Below are positions 28,002 through 37,141 of a stretch of DNA of 64,000 nt, piece after piece. This stretch comes from Rahnella aceris (GTDB lineage: Bacteria > Pseudomonadota > Gammaproteobacteria > Enterobacterales > Enterobacteriaceae). Every line of letters begins with the position of its first letter. The stretch's first letter is position 1. A model generated the notes under the pieces. That model was not told where the DNA came from. It saw only the letters and a program-made list of their open reading frames with translations, and searched no databases. The stretch is taken from assembly GCF_011684115.1 (NCBI RefSeq), contig NZ_JAADJV010000002.1, forward strand, positions 123,209-187,208, given 5' to 3'. The position numbers were made by a program, and so were the translations under genes.

Positions 28002-29990
28002 CTATCCCGCCTGCTTTCTCAGCAGATAAATAAAGTACGGCGCACCGATAAAGGTGGCGAGCAGACCAGCCGGGATCTGATCCGGGAAGATGATCATCCG
28101 TCCGCACCAGTCCGCAAAGACCATCAGCAACCCGCCGAGAATACTGGCGACCATCCACTGCGGAACCGCCCGGCGAAAGCCCATCATGCGCGCCATATGG
28201 GGTGCCATCAGCCCGACAAAACTCAGCGGCCCGACAGTCAGCGTTGCCGCCGCCGTCATCACCGCCGCCAGCAGTAAAATCGCCAGACGGGTGGGCGTCA
28301 GCGCCAGTCCGACTGATTTTGCGGTCACGCTCCCCAGCGGTAAAATATTTATCCAGCGGCGGCAGAATGGCACAAGAACCATCAGCACCCCGGCCAGAAT
28401 CAGCGTTCGCCAGGCGGCTTCAGCGGATACGGAATAGGTTGAACCTGAAAGCCAGGTCAGCAGGCCACCCATTCGCGGATCGCCGCTCGCCAGCAGCAAC
28501 GTCATCAGCGTGGTGAAAGCGGTACTGAGCGCGATACCGGTCAGTAACATACGTTCGGCCGAAAAACTTCGCAGCCCCGAGGCCACCATAATCACCAGCA
28601 ACGTCAGCGCCGCACCCGCACTGCCCGCAGGCAGCAGCCAGACAAAGGCATCGCCCGGGACGATAAACATCATCACCACCACGCCGGTCGCCGCACCGGA
28701 ACTGATCCCCAGCACTTCCGGGCTGGCCATCGCATTACCGGTCAGTTTTTGGATCAGCACACCGGATGACGCCAGCATAATACCCGCAGCCAGCGCCGCC
28801 ATCACGCGCGGCAAACGCCACGGCAGCAGCGCCTGTAAATCTGCACCGGTGGACCAGCTCCAGCCAGTGGCATTGCGTCCGGCCATCAGTGCAACCATCA
28901 GCCCGAGTAACAGCACGGCGAGCGCCAGTGACATCCAGCGCACCAGATGCTGACGTTCAACCGGTACGTGATCGCCCTGATCCATTGGCGGCGGTGTCAT
29001 GTTATTGCGTAAACGCGGCAGCAGCCATAACAGCAGCGGCGCGCCCACCAGCGCTGTCGCGGCACCGGTCGGAATCTCCATCCAAAATGTGGTGAGGGTT
29101 TGCATCACCTGATCGGTAAGCCAAAGCAGCAGCGCACCGATAACCGGCGCAATGATCAGCCGTGCAGCCAGACGACGTGCACCGAGCATTTTCGCCAGAA
29201 GCGGGGCAAACAGGCCGATAAAACCGATGATCCCGACCGCATTGACCAGTTGCGCACTCATTAAAATCGCCAGCGTCAGCACAGCAAGACGCGCCGCTGA
29301 CAGGCCGAGGCCAAGATTTTTGGCGACGCCATCATCCAGCCCCAGGAGCGTCATCGGACGCTGCAACAGAAACGCCAGCAGCCAGACGATAATCACCCGC
29401 GGCAGCAGGAAGTTCGCGATATCCCAGTCCTGCTGGTTCAGCGCCCCGCTGCTCCACATGTACAGACTTTGCAGGTTCTGGTAGTTGAAGATGCCAATCA
29501 GGCCATTCACCGCTCCGCAATACAAGCCCAGCACCAGACCGGCGAGGATCAGCGTGACCGGTGACATGCGTTTGCCCCAGGCGATGCCGAACACCAGTGC
29601 ACCAATCACCACCGCGCCAGCCATGGCGGCAAACTGCTGGGTGATCATCCCGCCCGGCAGTGCCCACAACGTGGCGACCGTCAGGCCGAGCTGCGCGCCT
29701 GCCGAAACACCCAGCGTCGCGGGCTCTGCCAGCGGATTACGTAATACCTGCTGGAACAGCAAACCAACCAGCCCCAGCCCGGCACCGGCCAGCAAGGCCA
29801 CAGCGACGCGCGGCAGCAGGCTGTAATGGAAAAGCATCTGCTGGACATTATCGATATCAGGCTGCCACAACGCCCCGCGCCACTGCGCATAAGGCAGTTG
29901 CTGATTCAGGTTGTAGAGACTGAGCGCACCGGCGGCCAGCGCCAGCAGAATCAGGAGAGTCAGCGAAACGCTGAATGAACGGCGGTTCAT
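28002..29990 (-). CDS. fhuB: Ferric hydroxamate ABC transporter permease FhuB
   Basis: Inner-membrane permease of 662 aa made of two fused BtuC/FecD-like halves (about 20 TM helices), importing Fe3+-hydroxamates with FhuC and FhuD. The conserved ATPase-coupling segments occur in each half (FIGLFAPLLAKMLGARR; FVGLMAPHMARMMGFRR). ATG 29990 overlaps the fhuD stop (ATGA) and gives the E. coli length (660); the frame upstream to 30170 lies within fhuD. Last gene of fhuACDB. Confidence 0.96.
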   Translation of the reverse strand: MNRRSFSVSLTLLILLALAAGALSLYNLNQQLPYAQWRGALWQPDIDNVQQMLFHYSLLPRVAVALLAGAGLGLVGLLFQQVLRNPLAEPATLGVSAGAQLGLTVATLWALPGGMITQQFAAMAGAVVIGALVFGIAWGKRMSPVTLILAGLVLGLYCGAVNGLIGIFNYQNLQSLYMWSSGALNQQDWDIANFLLPRVIIVWLLAFLLQRPMTLLGLDDGVAKNLGLGLSAARLAVLTLAILMSAQLVNAVGIIGFIGLFAPLLAKMLGARRLAARLIIAPVIGALLLWLTDQVMQTLTTFWMEIPTGAATALVGAPLLLWLLPRLRNNMTPPPMDQGDHVPVERQHLVRWMSLALAVLLLGLMVALMAGRNATGWSWSTGADLQALLPWRLPRVMAALAAGIMLASSGVLIQKLTGNAMASPEVLGISSGAATGVVVMMFIVPGDAFVWLLPAGSAGAALTLLVIMVASGLRSFSAERMLLTGIALSTAFTTLMTLLLASGDPRMGGLLTWLSGSTYSVSAEAAWRTLILAGVLMVLVPFCRRWINILPLGSVTAKSVGLALTPTRLAILLLAAVMTAAATLTVGPLSFVGLMAPHMARMMGFRRAVPQWMVASILGGLLMVFADWCGRMIIFPDQIPAGLLATFIGAPYFIYLLRKQAG

Positions 29991-30889
29991 ACCGGTTTCC
30001 CCAGAGTGCTGGTGAGAATTTTGCAGAAATTCATCGCGCTGAAGGTTGCACCGTAATACCAGACGGCGGGCACGATGCTGAACTGGTTCGCGCGCACAAA
30101 CGGCATGGATTTCCACAGCGGCGTTTTTGCTACTGCCTCCATCATGTCGGCGTTGTCGTGTTCGAAACACAACACGCGGGCGTTTTTAATACGGGTCAGG
30201 CGCTCGACGCCGACCGATACGCTGCCCCAGAAACTGCCTTCCCCGGCCCAGGCGTTGGTCAGCCCGAGCTCACCCATCACTTCATGGAACATGCTGCCCA
30301 TGCCAAACACCAGAACGTGGCGCGTATCAATAAAGGTGATTAACAGCAGCGGCTGCTGCGCGACCGGCTTCAGTTGTTCGCGGGTTTGCAACAGCGTGTC
30401 ACGGTACAGCTGCAAATGCGTTTCGGCGCGATCCTGTAAACCGAGACGATCCGCCAGTTTATGCAGGGAACTGATGGCCAGATTGAGCGGTTTTGCCGAA
30501 CCGTCATTGGCTTTGACACCCAGAACCGGCGCGATGGATTCGAGCTGACTGGTCGTCGGACCATAACCGGCGGTGATCAGCAGCAGCGAAGGTTTTAGCT
30601 GCTGGATAAGTTCCATATTGGGTTCGGTACGCTGACCGACATCAATCACGCCCGGTGCCAGCGGTGGTTCAACCACCCAGGTGTTGTAATTACGGATATC
30701 GGCAATCGCCAGCGGCATCACGCCGAGTGCGATCAGCAGTTCAGCCGGTAACCATTCGAGAGCAATAATGCGGCTGAGATCGGGACGCGATGCCGACAGC
30801 GCAGGCACCGAGGTCAGCAACGGAGAAAGCGCCATCATCTGCAACAGACGACGACGGGTGATTCCGGAAAAATTTGAAATATCAGACAT
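29987..30889 (-). CDS. fhuD: Fe(3+)-hydroxamate-binding protein FhuD
   Basis: Periplasmic ferrichrome/hydroxamate-binding protein of 300 aa. The N-terminus SGITRRRLLQMMALSPLLTSVPALSA is a twin-arginine-type signal (TRRRLLQ), as in E. coli FhuD. The binding lobes contain IIALEWLPAELLIALGVMPLAIAD and DVGQRTEPNMELIQQLKPSLLL. It starts 1 nt after the fhuC stop and overlaps fhuB by 4 nt, showing tight coupling. Confidence 0.96.
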   Translation of the reverse strand: MSDISNFSGITRRRLLQMMALSPLLTSVPALSASRPDLSRIIALEWLPAELLIALGVMPLAIADIRNYNTWVVEPPLAPGVIDVGQRTEPNMELIQQLKPSLLLITAGYGPTTSQLESIAPVLGVKANDGSAKPLNLAISSLHKLADRLGLQDRAETHLQLYRDTLLQTREQLKPVAQQPLLLITFIDTRHVLVFGMGSMFHEVMGELGLTNAWAGEGSFWGSVSVGVERLTRIKNARVLCFEHDNADMMEAVAKTPLWKSMPFVRANQFSIVPAVWYYGATFSAMNFCKILTSTLGKPV

Positions 30890-30890
30890 A

Positions 30891-31703
30891 TCAGTATACG
30901 AAGCTCACCGGCGCGCCACCCGCAGGATGCGGCAGAATACCCATCGGAATGCCATAAATCTGTTCCAGTACATCGCCGCGCATCATCTCTTCCGGCGCGC
31001 CCTGGGCAATCATTTCACCACCGCGCAGCGCCATCAGTTGATCGCAATAGCGGGCAGCCATGTTCAGATCATGCAGCACGGCGATCACGGTTAAGCCCTT
31101 CTCACGGCTCAGACGCTGGATCAAGGCCAGCACATCTTTCTGATGGGCGATATCCAGCGCAGAGGTCGGTTCATCGAGCAGCAGGCAACGGCTGTCCTGC
31201 GCCACCATCATCGCCAGCCAGGCACGCTGACGTTCGCCGCCGGAGAGGCTGTCCACCAGACGCCGGGCGAACGGTTTGAGGCCGACCAGCGCAATGGCTT
31301 CTTCGACCTTTTCTTTATCCTGATGTTTGAAACGACCCAGTGCGCCGTGCCACGGATAGCGGCCAATCGCCACCAGTTCCTGCACGGTCATGCCTTCTGC
31401 GGCGGGGAGTTGCTGCGGCAAATAGGCAACCTGACGCGCAAAAGCTTTGCTGTCCCACTGCGCCAGCGGCGTGTCATTGAGGTAAATCGTTCCAGATGTC
31501 GCAGACTGATGCCGCCCGAGCATTTTTAATAACGTCGACTTTCCTGACCCGTTGTGACCAATCAGGCCACACACTTTCCCCTGCGCAAAGGTCAGGGATA
31601 ATGGCGCGAGAAGCGTGCGTCCCGGGACGCTGAAACTCACGTCCTGCAGGCGGAAGACGCTGTCTGGCAGCGGGGAAGACGGATGTACGTTGTTATCAGG
31701 CAT
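30891..31703 (-). CDS. fhuC: Fe(3+)-hydroxamate import ATPase FhuC
   Basis: Cytoplasmic ABC ATPase of 270 aa energising FhuB. Walker A GHNGSGKST, Q-loop in YLPQQLP, signature LSGGERQRAW, Walker B CLLLDEPTSALD and switch His in VLHDLNMAA. ATG 31703 gives the family length. The open frame reaches a GTG at 31748, but that codon lies in the hairpin at 31742-31762 between fhuA and fhuC. No strong RBS is visible at either start, so the start is uncertain. Confidence 0.93.
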   Translation of the reverse strand: MPDNNVHPSSPLPDSVFRLQDVSFSVPGRTLLAPLSLTFAQGKVCGLIGHNGSGKSTLLKMLGRHQSATSGTIYLNDTPLAQWDSKAFARQVAYLPQQLPAAEGMTVQELVAIGRYPWHGALGRFKHQDKEKVEEAIALVGLKPFARRLVDSLSGGERQRAWLAMMVAQDSRCLLLDEPTSALDIAHQKDVLALIQRLSREKGLTVIAVLHDLNMAARYCDQLMALRGGEMIAQGAPEEMMRGDVLEQIYGIPMGILPHPAGGAPVSFVY

Positions 31704-31741
31704 AAGATTTTCTACGTCGACATCGGGTTGAGAACAGGAAA

Positions 31742-31762
31742 CGGGCACGACCTGCGTGCCCG
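31742..31762 (-). terminator. Hairpin between fhuA and fhuC (possible attenuator)
   Basis: CGGGCACG and CGTGCCCG pair as an 8-bp stem with a 5-nt loop. On the minus strand it is followed by TTTCCTGTTCT. It could partly terminate after fhuA, giving more receptor than transporter. Confidence 0.5.
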
Positions 31763-31798
31763 GATTTTAGTGCTTACATACTGACTATTCGAAGACTC

Positions 31799-34021
31799 TT
31801 AAAAACGGAAGGTTGCGGTGGCAACCACCTGACGCTCCGCGCCCCAGTAACAGGCGTAATCGCGGTAGCAGCTTGCCACATACTCGCGATCCAGCAGGTT
31901 ATTGACGTTCACGCCAACGGAAGAGCCCGGCAGACCAAAGCGTGCGAGATCGTATTTGATCGTCGCATCAACCAGTGTGTAACCGGCAACATTAAAGGCT
32001 TCGTTAGTCTTATCGCCCGTCGTGTAGAAGCTGGAGGTTGAACCGAAGTAACGAACGCCGGAACCCACAGTCAGACCGCTCAGTGCAGTTTCGTGGAAGG
32101 TGTAATCCGCCCACAGTGATGCCATGTTCGCAGGCACTTCAGCAGGACGCTTGCCTTCATAAGCAAGGTCGTGCGTGTACTTCGCATCGGTATAGGTGTA
32201 AGACGCCGTCATGTTGATGTTGGCGTTGAGTGCGGCTTTCGCTTCCAGTTCCAGACCACGGGAACGAATTTCACCTGACTGAACGCTGAAGGTATTCGTC
32301 TGATCGGTAGGATCGTTGGTCAGGTTTTTGGTTTTCGTCAGCTGATATACGGCCGCCGTCAGACTGATCGGACGATCGTTCGGAATGTATTTCACACCCG
32401 CTTCGTACTGTTTACCGATTGATGGATCAAACGGCTTCCCATTCTTGTTAGAACCCGCTGTCGGTTCAAAGGATTCGCTGTAGCTGAAGTACGGGGAGAT
32501 GCCGTTATCAAACAGATAATTCAGACCGCCGCGCCAGGTAAACTGTTGGTCATTAATTTGCGTAGCGCTGTTGCTTGAACGGGTAAACGTCGAGCTTTTT
32601 GCGAAATCGTAACGACCGCCGACGGTCAGGATCCACTTGTTCCATTCCGCCTGATCCTGTGCGTACAGACCGGTTTGCTCCTGACGGTTGAGAACTTCAT
32701 ACGGGAAGTACAAGGACACATTACTGTTGCCGTACTGCGGGTTGCTCATGTTCAGATTACTGGCGGAACCATAATCGGCATCAATGTCGTTACGCATACG
32801 CATGTAATCCACACCCATCAGCAAGGTGTGATCGACATCTGCGGTGGCAAATTTAGCCTGCGCCTGGGTATCCACATCGAAGTTAGCCAGTTTCTCTTTT
32901 GACTGAACGTACGCGCGGCTCATCACGCCATTCCCGACATAACCGGTGCCGTAAACGCCTTTGTATTGGGTATCGAGTTTGGTGTAACGCAGGTTCTGAC
33001 GCACGGTCCAGGTGTCGTTAAAGCCGTGTTCGAAGCTGTAACCGACCATTTTCTGGTTGCGGGACATCTTGTTGCTTTCTTCGCCTTCGTTGAAGTCGGT
33101 CGGCAACTTGTGTGCTTTTCCGTTGGCGTCGTAATACGGCACCACGGTGCCCTGACGCGGTAACCAGCCGTAGAAACCGGCATCCGGATCGTTCTGGAAG
33201 TTGCTCAGGAAAGTGAAGCTGGTTTTATCATCAGGACGCCAGGTGAAAGACGGCGCGATACCGTAGCGTTTCTCTTTCGCCATCTCCTGCTGAGTATCCT
33301 GGCTGTGCGCCACGCCGGTCAGACGGTAGGAATACACGCCCGCGTCGTCGATGGCGTCGCTGAAATCAAAGCCGGTCTGGTACAGGTTGTCTGTACCCAT
33401 TTTGAACTGCACTTCTTTCAGCGGTTCAGTGGTCGGGCGTTTACTGACCATGCTGACTACACCGCCCGGATTACTCTTACCGTACAGAACGGAAGACGGC
33501 CCGCGCAGCACTTCAACACGCTCGAGCATGTACGGATCCATCGACACTTCAGAATAGTTGTCACCCTGAAGTTTGATGCCATCGAGATACTGGTTGGTGT
33601 TCACCGATGTGAAACCGCGGATAGCGATCGCATCATAGGTGGAGGAACTGCCACGGCTGGCGAAAACGCCCGGCGTGTAGCCTAAGGCTTCTTTTACTGA
33701 AGCAGGCTGTTTCATGTCCATTTCTTCACGGGTCACCACGGAAATAGATTGTGGCGTTTTCACCAGTGGCGTGTCGGTTTTTGTGCCGGTCGCGCTGTGT
33801 TTTGCCGCGATAGTGGCCGCCGGCCCCCACGCAGATTCGGGTGCCGCTTCGGCCATTGCCGAGCTGGTCACGTTTATAGTGTCTTCTTTTGCCGGGGCTT
33901 TGGTGGCTGCACTCGCATAAAACGCGGCAGAGCCCAGCGCAGCGGCGAGGGTTAAAGCTAACGTCCGGCGCTTAAATGCACCTTTTTGGACTGAAGTTGA
34001 AAGCGAGCATTGAGAAGCCAT
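31799..34021 (-). CDS. fhuA: TonB-dependent ferrichrome receptor FhuA-like
   Basis: Outer-membrane siderophore receptor of 740 aa. Signal peptide (KRRTLALTLAAALGSAAFYASA), TonB box region (EDTINVTSSA), plug domain with ESAWGPAATIAAKHSATGTKTDTPLVKTPQSISVVT and VLRGPSSVLYGKSNPGG, then a 22-strand barrel ending GAERQVVATATFRF (terminal Phe). It is very close to E. coli FhuA, but some extracellular loops (around the L4 region) are shorter, so ligand or phage specificity may differ. ATG 34021 was chosen because a signal peptide follows. A Fur box lies upstream. Confidence 0.9.
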   Translation of the reverse strand: MASQCSLSTSVQKGAFKRRTLALTLAAALGSAAFYASAATKAPAKEDTINVTSSAMAEAAPESAWGPAATIAAKHSATGTKTDTPLVKTPQSISVVTREEMDMKQPASVKEALGYTPGVFASRGSSSTYDAIAIRGFTSVNTNQYLDGIKLQGDNYSEVSMDPYMLERVEVLRGPSSVLYGKSNPGGVVSMVSKRPTTEPLKEVQFKMGTDNLYQTGFDFSDAIDDAGVYSYRLTGVAHSQDTQQEMAKEKRYGIAPSFTWRPDDKTSFTFLSNFQNDPDAGFYGWLPRQGTVVPYYDANGKAHKLPTDFNEGEESNKMSRNQKMVGYSFEHGFNDTWTVRQNLRYTKLDTQYKGVYGTGYVGNGVMSRAYVQSKEKLANFDVDTQAQAKFATADVDHTLLMGVDYMRMRNDIDADYGSASNLNMSNPQYGNSNVSLYFPYEVLNRQEQTGLYAQDQAEWNKWILTVGGRYDFAKSSTFTRSSNSATQINDQQFTWRGGLNYLFDNGISPYFSYSESFEPTAGSNKNGKPFDPSIGKQYEAGVKYIPNDRPISLTAAVYQLTKTKNLTNDPTDQTNTFSVQSGEIRSRGLELEAKAALNANINMTASYTYTDAKYTHDLAYEGKRPAEVPANMASLWADYTFHETALSGLTVGSGVRYFGSTSSFYTTGDKTNEAFNVAGYTLVDATIKYDLARFGLPGSSVGVNVNNLLDREYVASCYRDYACYWGAERQVVATATFRF

Positions 34022-34056
34022 TGCATAATCTCTGGAAGAGTAATGGGAATGTAAAC

Positions 34057-34075
34057 GATAATTATTATTATGAAC
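34057..34075. promoter_or_regulatory. Fur box upstream of fhuA
   Basis: GATAATTATTATTATGAAC matches 14 of 19 positions of the Fur consensus GATAATGATAATCATTATC. It is located 36-54 nt before the fhuA ATG. Iron repression of fhuACDB is expected. Confidence 0.7.
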
Positions 34076-34263
34076 GTTGCATATTATGCTCAATGCTTAC
34101 GCGGCTGCAAGCCTATTTAATGCATGGCTTTTCCGAATGAATAAAAAGTATCCTCATGTTAAACGTGGGTAAAAACGCTTATAAATTAAACGGGGATGAA
34201 TGTGACTTGCTTGCTGGAAATGTGAAATGGGGTAGGTAAATTTGGATTAAGAATGACAAATAA

Positions 34264-34294
34264 AAAAGGGCGCAATTTTCATTGCGCCCTTTTT
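34264..34294 (-). terminator. Terminator of mrcB
   Basis: AAAGGGCGCAAT...ATTGCGCCCTTT has a long stem with T runs on both strands. It lies 24 nt beyond the mrcB stop on the minus strand. Confidence 0.9.
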
Positions 34295-34317
34295 AGCTTT
34301 ACGAAATCAATTAATTA

Positions 34318-36951
34318 TCAGTTGCCTGAGCCAAACATATCCTTGATCCAGCCCGCCACGCCGTTGCTGTCTTTCTTCTCATCCTGAGATTGTGGCTGTT
34401 GCTGCTGTCCGGATTGCTGCTGTTGTTGTTGCTGTTGCTGTTGCTGCTGGATCTGTTGTTGCTGTTGCTGAACAGCGCTCACAGAAGCCTGACACATGGC
34501 GTCCGGTGAATCAGTCCAGACCGGGATTGAACGCACCGCGCCACTGCCGCCCAGCAAGCCGCCGCTGTTGCCACAGACAAAGTTACCGCTGCCATCAATA
34601 TTCATCGTACTGATGCCTTCCGGCATTTGCAGATCCAGGGGCTGAGGTGTGCCGTTTTCCAGATACCGTCCGTAAAGCACCAGCGCACCGGTAGAACCCC
34701 ACAGTTTGGACGGGCCGTTGTTGTCGCGGCCTACCCAGGTGATCGCTACCTGATTGCCATCGATACCGGCAAACCAGCTGTCACGCAGTTCGTTCGACGT
34801 ACCGGTTTTCGCCGCCAGATGCAGTTTCGGGAACTTGTTCGCCAGTGCGCGCGAGGTCCCTTCCTGCACTACCTGCTGCATGGCATACAACGTCAGATAC
34901 GCTGCCTGAGAAGGGATCACGCGCACAGCCTGCGGGAAGCTCTGATAGAGCACGGTGCCGTCTTCCGCAATTACCGAGCGCACCGCAGACAGTGGCGCTT
35001 TGTTGCCGCCACTGGCAATGGTCTGGTATTCCTGCGCAACTTCCATTGGCGTTAACGCAATCGCACCCAGCAACATTGATGGCGTCTGGTTCAGCGACTC
35101 TTTAGGGATCCCCAGATCAATCAGCGTCTTGGTGATGTTGTCGAGACCAACGGCCATCCCCAGATTGACTGTCGGGACGTTCATCGAGCGCGCCAGGGCA
35201 TCCACCAACAGAACCTGACCGCGGAACTGATGGTCATCGTTTTTCGGCGACCATGTCTGACCATTTGCCAGTTTCAACGTCAGCGGCTGATCGGCAAGGA
35301 TGGTATTGAGCCGGTATTTATCCGGCTGAGACAACGCGGTCAGATAGGTCGCCGGTTTCGCCAGCGAGCCGACCTGACGTCGCGCCTGCATCGCACGGTT
35401 GAAGCCCGCGAACTGCGTTTCCGCGCCGCCGACCATCGCCCGCACTTCACCGGTATAACGGTCAACCACCACCATCGCCGTCTCGATATCATTCAAACCG
35501 CTTTTCTTGCGCAGTAACGGAATGCCTTCCTCGACCGCTTTTTCCGCCGCATCCTGAGAAATCGGATCCAGCGTGGTGAAGATTTTCACCCCGGACATAT
35601 CCTGAACTTTATCGCCCAGTTTGGCCTGCAGTTCCTGACGCACCATCTGCATAAACGCAGGCTGCGGCGAAATCACCCCGCCTTTCGGCTGCACGCCCAG
35701 CGGACGCGCGCTGAGCATGTCATACAGTTCCTGATCGATAACTTTCTGATCAACCAGCAAACGCAGCACCAGATTACGACGCTGCAAGGCCATTTGCGGA
35801 TTACGCCACGGGTTGTACAGCGAGGCACCTTTCACCATACCCACCAGCAATGCCTGCTGATCCAGACTCAGTTCGTTCACCGGACGGCCAAAGTAATACA
35901 GGCTTGCCAGCGGGAAACCGCGGATTTGATCAGAACCGCTCTGGCCGAGATACACTTCGTTCAGATACAGCTCAAGAATGCGGTCTTTGCTGTAATCTGC
36001 ATCCAGCAGGATCGCCATCACCGCTTCACGCGCTTTACGGCTCAGCGAACGTTCGTTGGTCAGGAACAGGTTTTTCACCAACTGTTGCGTCAGCGTTGAC
36101 CCCCCCTGCACCGCATGACCGGCGGTGAGGTTAGCCACCACGGCACGACCGATGGAATAGAAGTTGATACCGTCATGCTCATAGAAATGACGGTCTTCCG
36201 TGGCCAGCAGCGTATCGACCAGCAAATCAGGGAAGCCGGAACGTGGCACGAACAGACGCTGTTCACCGTTGGCGTTAGACGCCTGCAACATAGTGATCAG
36301 ACGCGGATCGAGGCGGAACAGACCAAAATCACGCTGGTTATCCAGGTTTTTAATCTCGGAAAGACTGTTGCCGTCAAACATCAGGCGGGCGTTGACCTGC
36401 CCTTCTTTTCCTTCCGGAAAATCAAACGGACGGCGCAGCAAATCAATGTAATTCGCGTGAACCGTAAACTCGCCCGGACGGGTGATGCGCGTCACTTCGC
36501 GATACTGCGTGCCTTCCAGCAATCCGACCATTTCAGCTTTGCTGATTTGCATGTCCGGCTCAAGATTGACCTGACGGCCATACACCGCCGCAGGTAACTG
36601 CCAGACTTTGCCGCCATCGATGCGGTCATGAATTTGCTTGTTGAGATAAACCGCGTAAATCCCCAGCAAAATCAGGAAGACGACAAACAATTTGACTAAT
36701 AACCAGAACAGACGGCGCCTGGCGCTTTTCTTCCCGCCTTTGTTCGCTTTACGCGGCGGGGCTTTACGGCTCATGCGTGACTCCCGTTCTTCTTCGTAGT
36801 CATCATCATCCTCATACTCGTCATCGATTTCCTCTTCGTATTCTTCGTAGTCGTCATCCCGGCGGCTACGGCGAACGGGACGAGCCCGCGCAGGCTTGCG
36901 CCCGGCAGGTTTACCTTTACGGCCAATCGGCTCGCGATCATCGCCAGACAT
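34318..36951 (-). CDS. mrcB: Penicillin-binding protein 1B (bifunctional class A PBP)
   Basis: Peptidoglycan glycosyltransferase/transpeptidase of 877 aa, longer than E. coli PBP1b (844). Layout: cytoplasmic tail with Arg-rich and Asp/Glu-rich runs (residues 20-60), TM helix (about 81-103), UB2H domain that binds LpoB, GT51 domain with catalytic E252 ([11 protein letters not shown]), transpeptidase with S529 (SLAK), an SxN motif in SMN and AKTGTSN. The C-terminal tail carries two runs of Gln (bases 34391-34470) absent from E. coli. Other class A PBPs lack UB2H. Confidence 0.95.
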   Translation of the reverse strand: MSGDDREPIGRKGKPAGRKPARARPVRRSRRDDDYEEYEEEIDDEYEDDDDYEEERESRMSRKAPPRKANKGGKKSARRRLFWLLVKLFVVFLILLGIYAVYLNKQIHDRIDGGKVWQLPAAVYGRQVNLEPDMQISKAEMVGLLEGTQYREVTRITRPGEFTVHANYIDLLRRPFDFPEGKEGQVNARLMFDGNSLSEIKNLDNQRDFGLFRLDPRLITMLQASNANGEQRLFVPRSGFPDLLVDTLLATEDRHFYEHDGINFYSIGRAVVANLTAGHAVQGGSTLTQQLVKNLFLTNERSLSRKAREAVMAILLDADYSKDRILELYLNEVYLGQSGSDQIRGFPLASLYYFGRPVNELSLDQQALLVGMVKGASLYNPWRNPQMALQRRNLVLRLLVDQKVIDQELYDMLSARPLGVQPKGGVISPQPAFMQMVRQELQAKLGDKVQDMSGVKIFTTLDPISQDAAEKAVEEGIPLLRKKSGLNDIETAMVVVDRYTGEVRAMVGGAETQFAGFNRAMQARRQVGSLAKPATYLTALSQPDKYRLNTILADQPLTLKLANGQTWSPKNDDHQFRGQVLLVDALARSMNVPTVNLGMAVGLDNITKTLIDLGIPKESLNQTPSMLLGAIALTPMEVAQEYQTIASGGNKAPLSAVRSVIAEDGTVLYQSFPQAVRVIPSQAAYLTLYAMQQVVQEGTSRALANKFPKLHLAAKTGTSNELRDSWFAGIDGNQVAITWVGRDNNGPSKLWGSTGALVLYGRYLENGTPQPLDLQMPEGISTMNIDGSGNFVCGNSGGLLGGSGAVRSIPVWTDSPDAMCQASVSAVQQQQQQIQQQQQQQQQQQQSGQQQQPQSQDEKKDSNGVAGWIKDMFGSGN

Positions 36952-37141
36952 CAGTCAATCTCCCAACGTGCTGCTGTGTTCGTCATAATGATTCTGCTTA
37001 GCTGAGTCATTTTCATTTTTGATTTCAAATGGATAGTCTATCTGGCCTGAAGTTCAGGCCGCAAGGCGCTTACTCTGTGCCCCGCTTTATGTTTCGCCCA
37101 GAAGAAATGTCTGAAAAATTGTTCTTTCCATGCACATTTCA

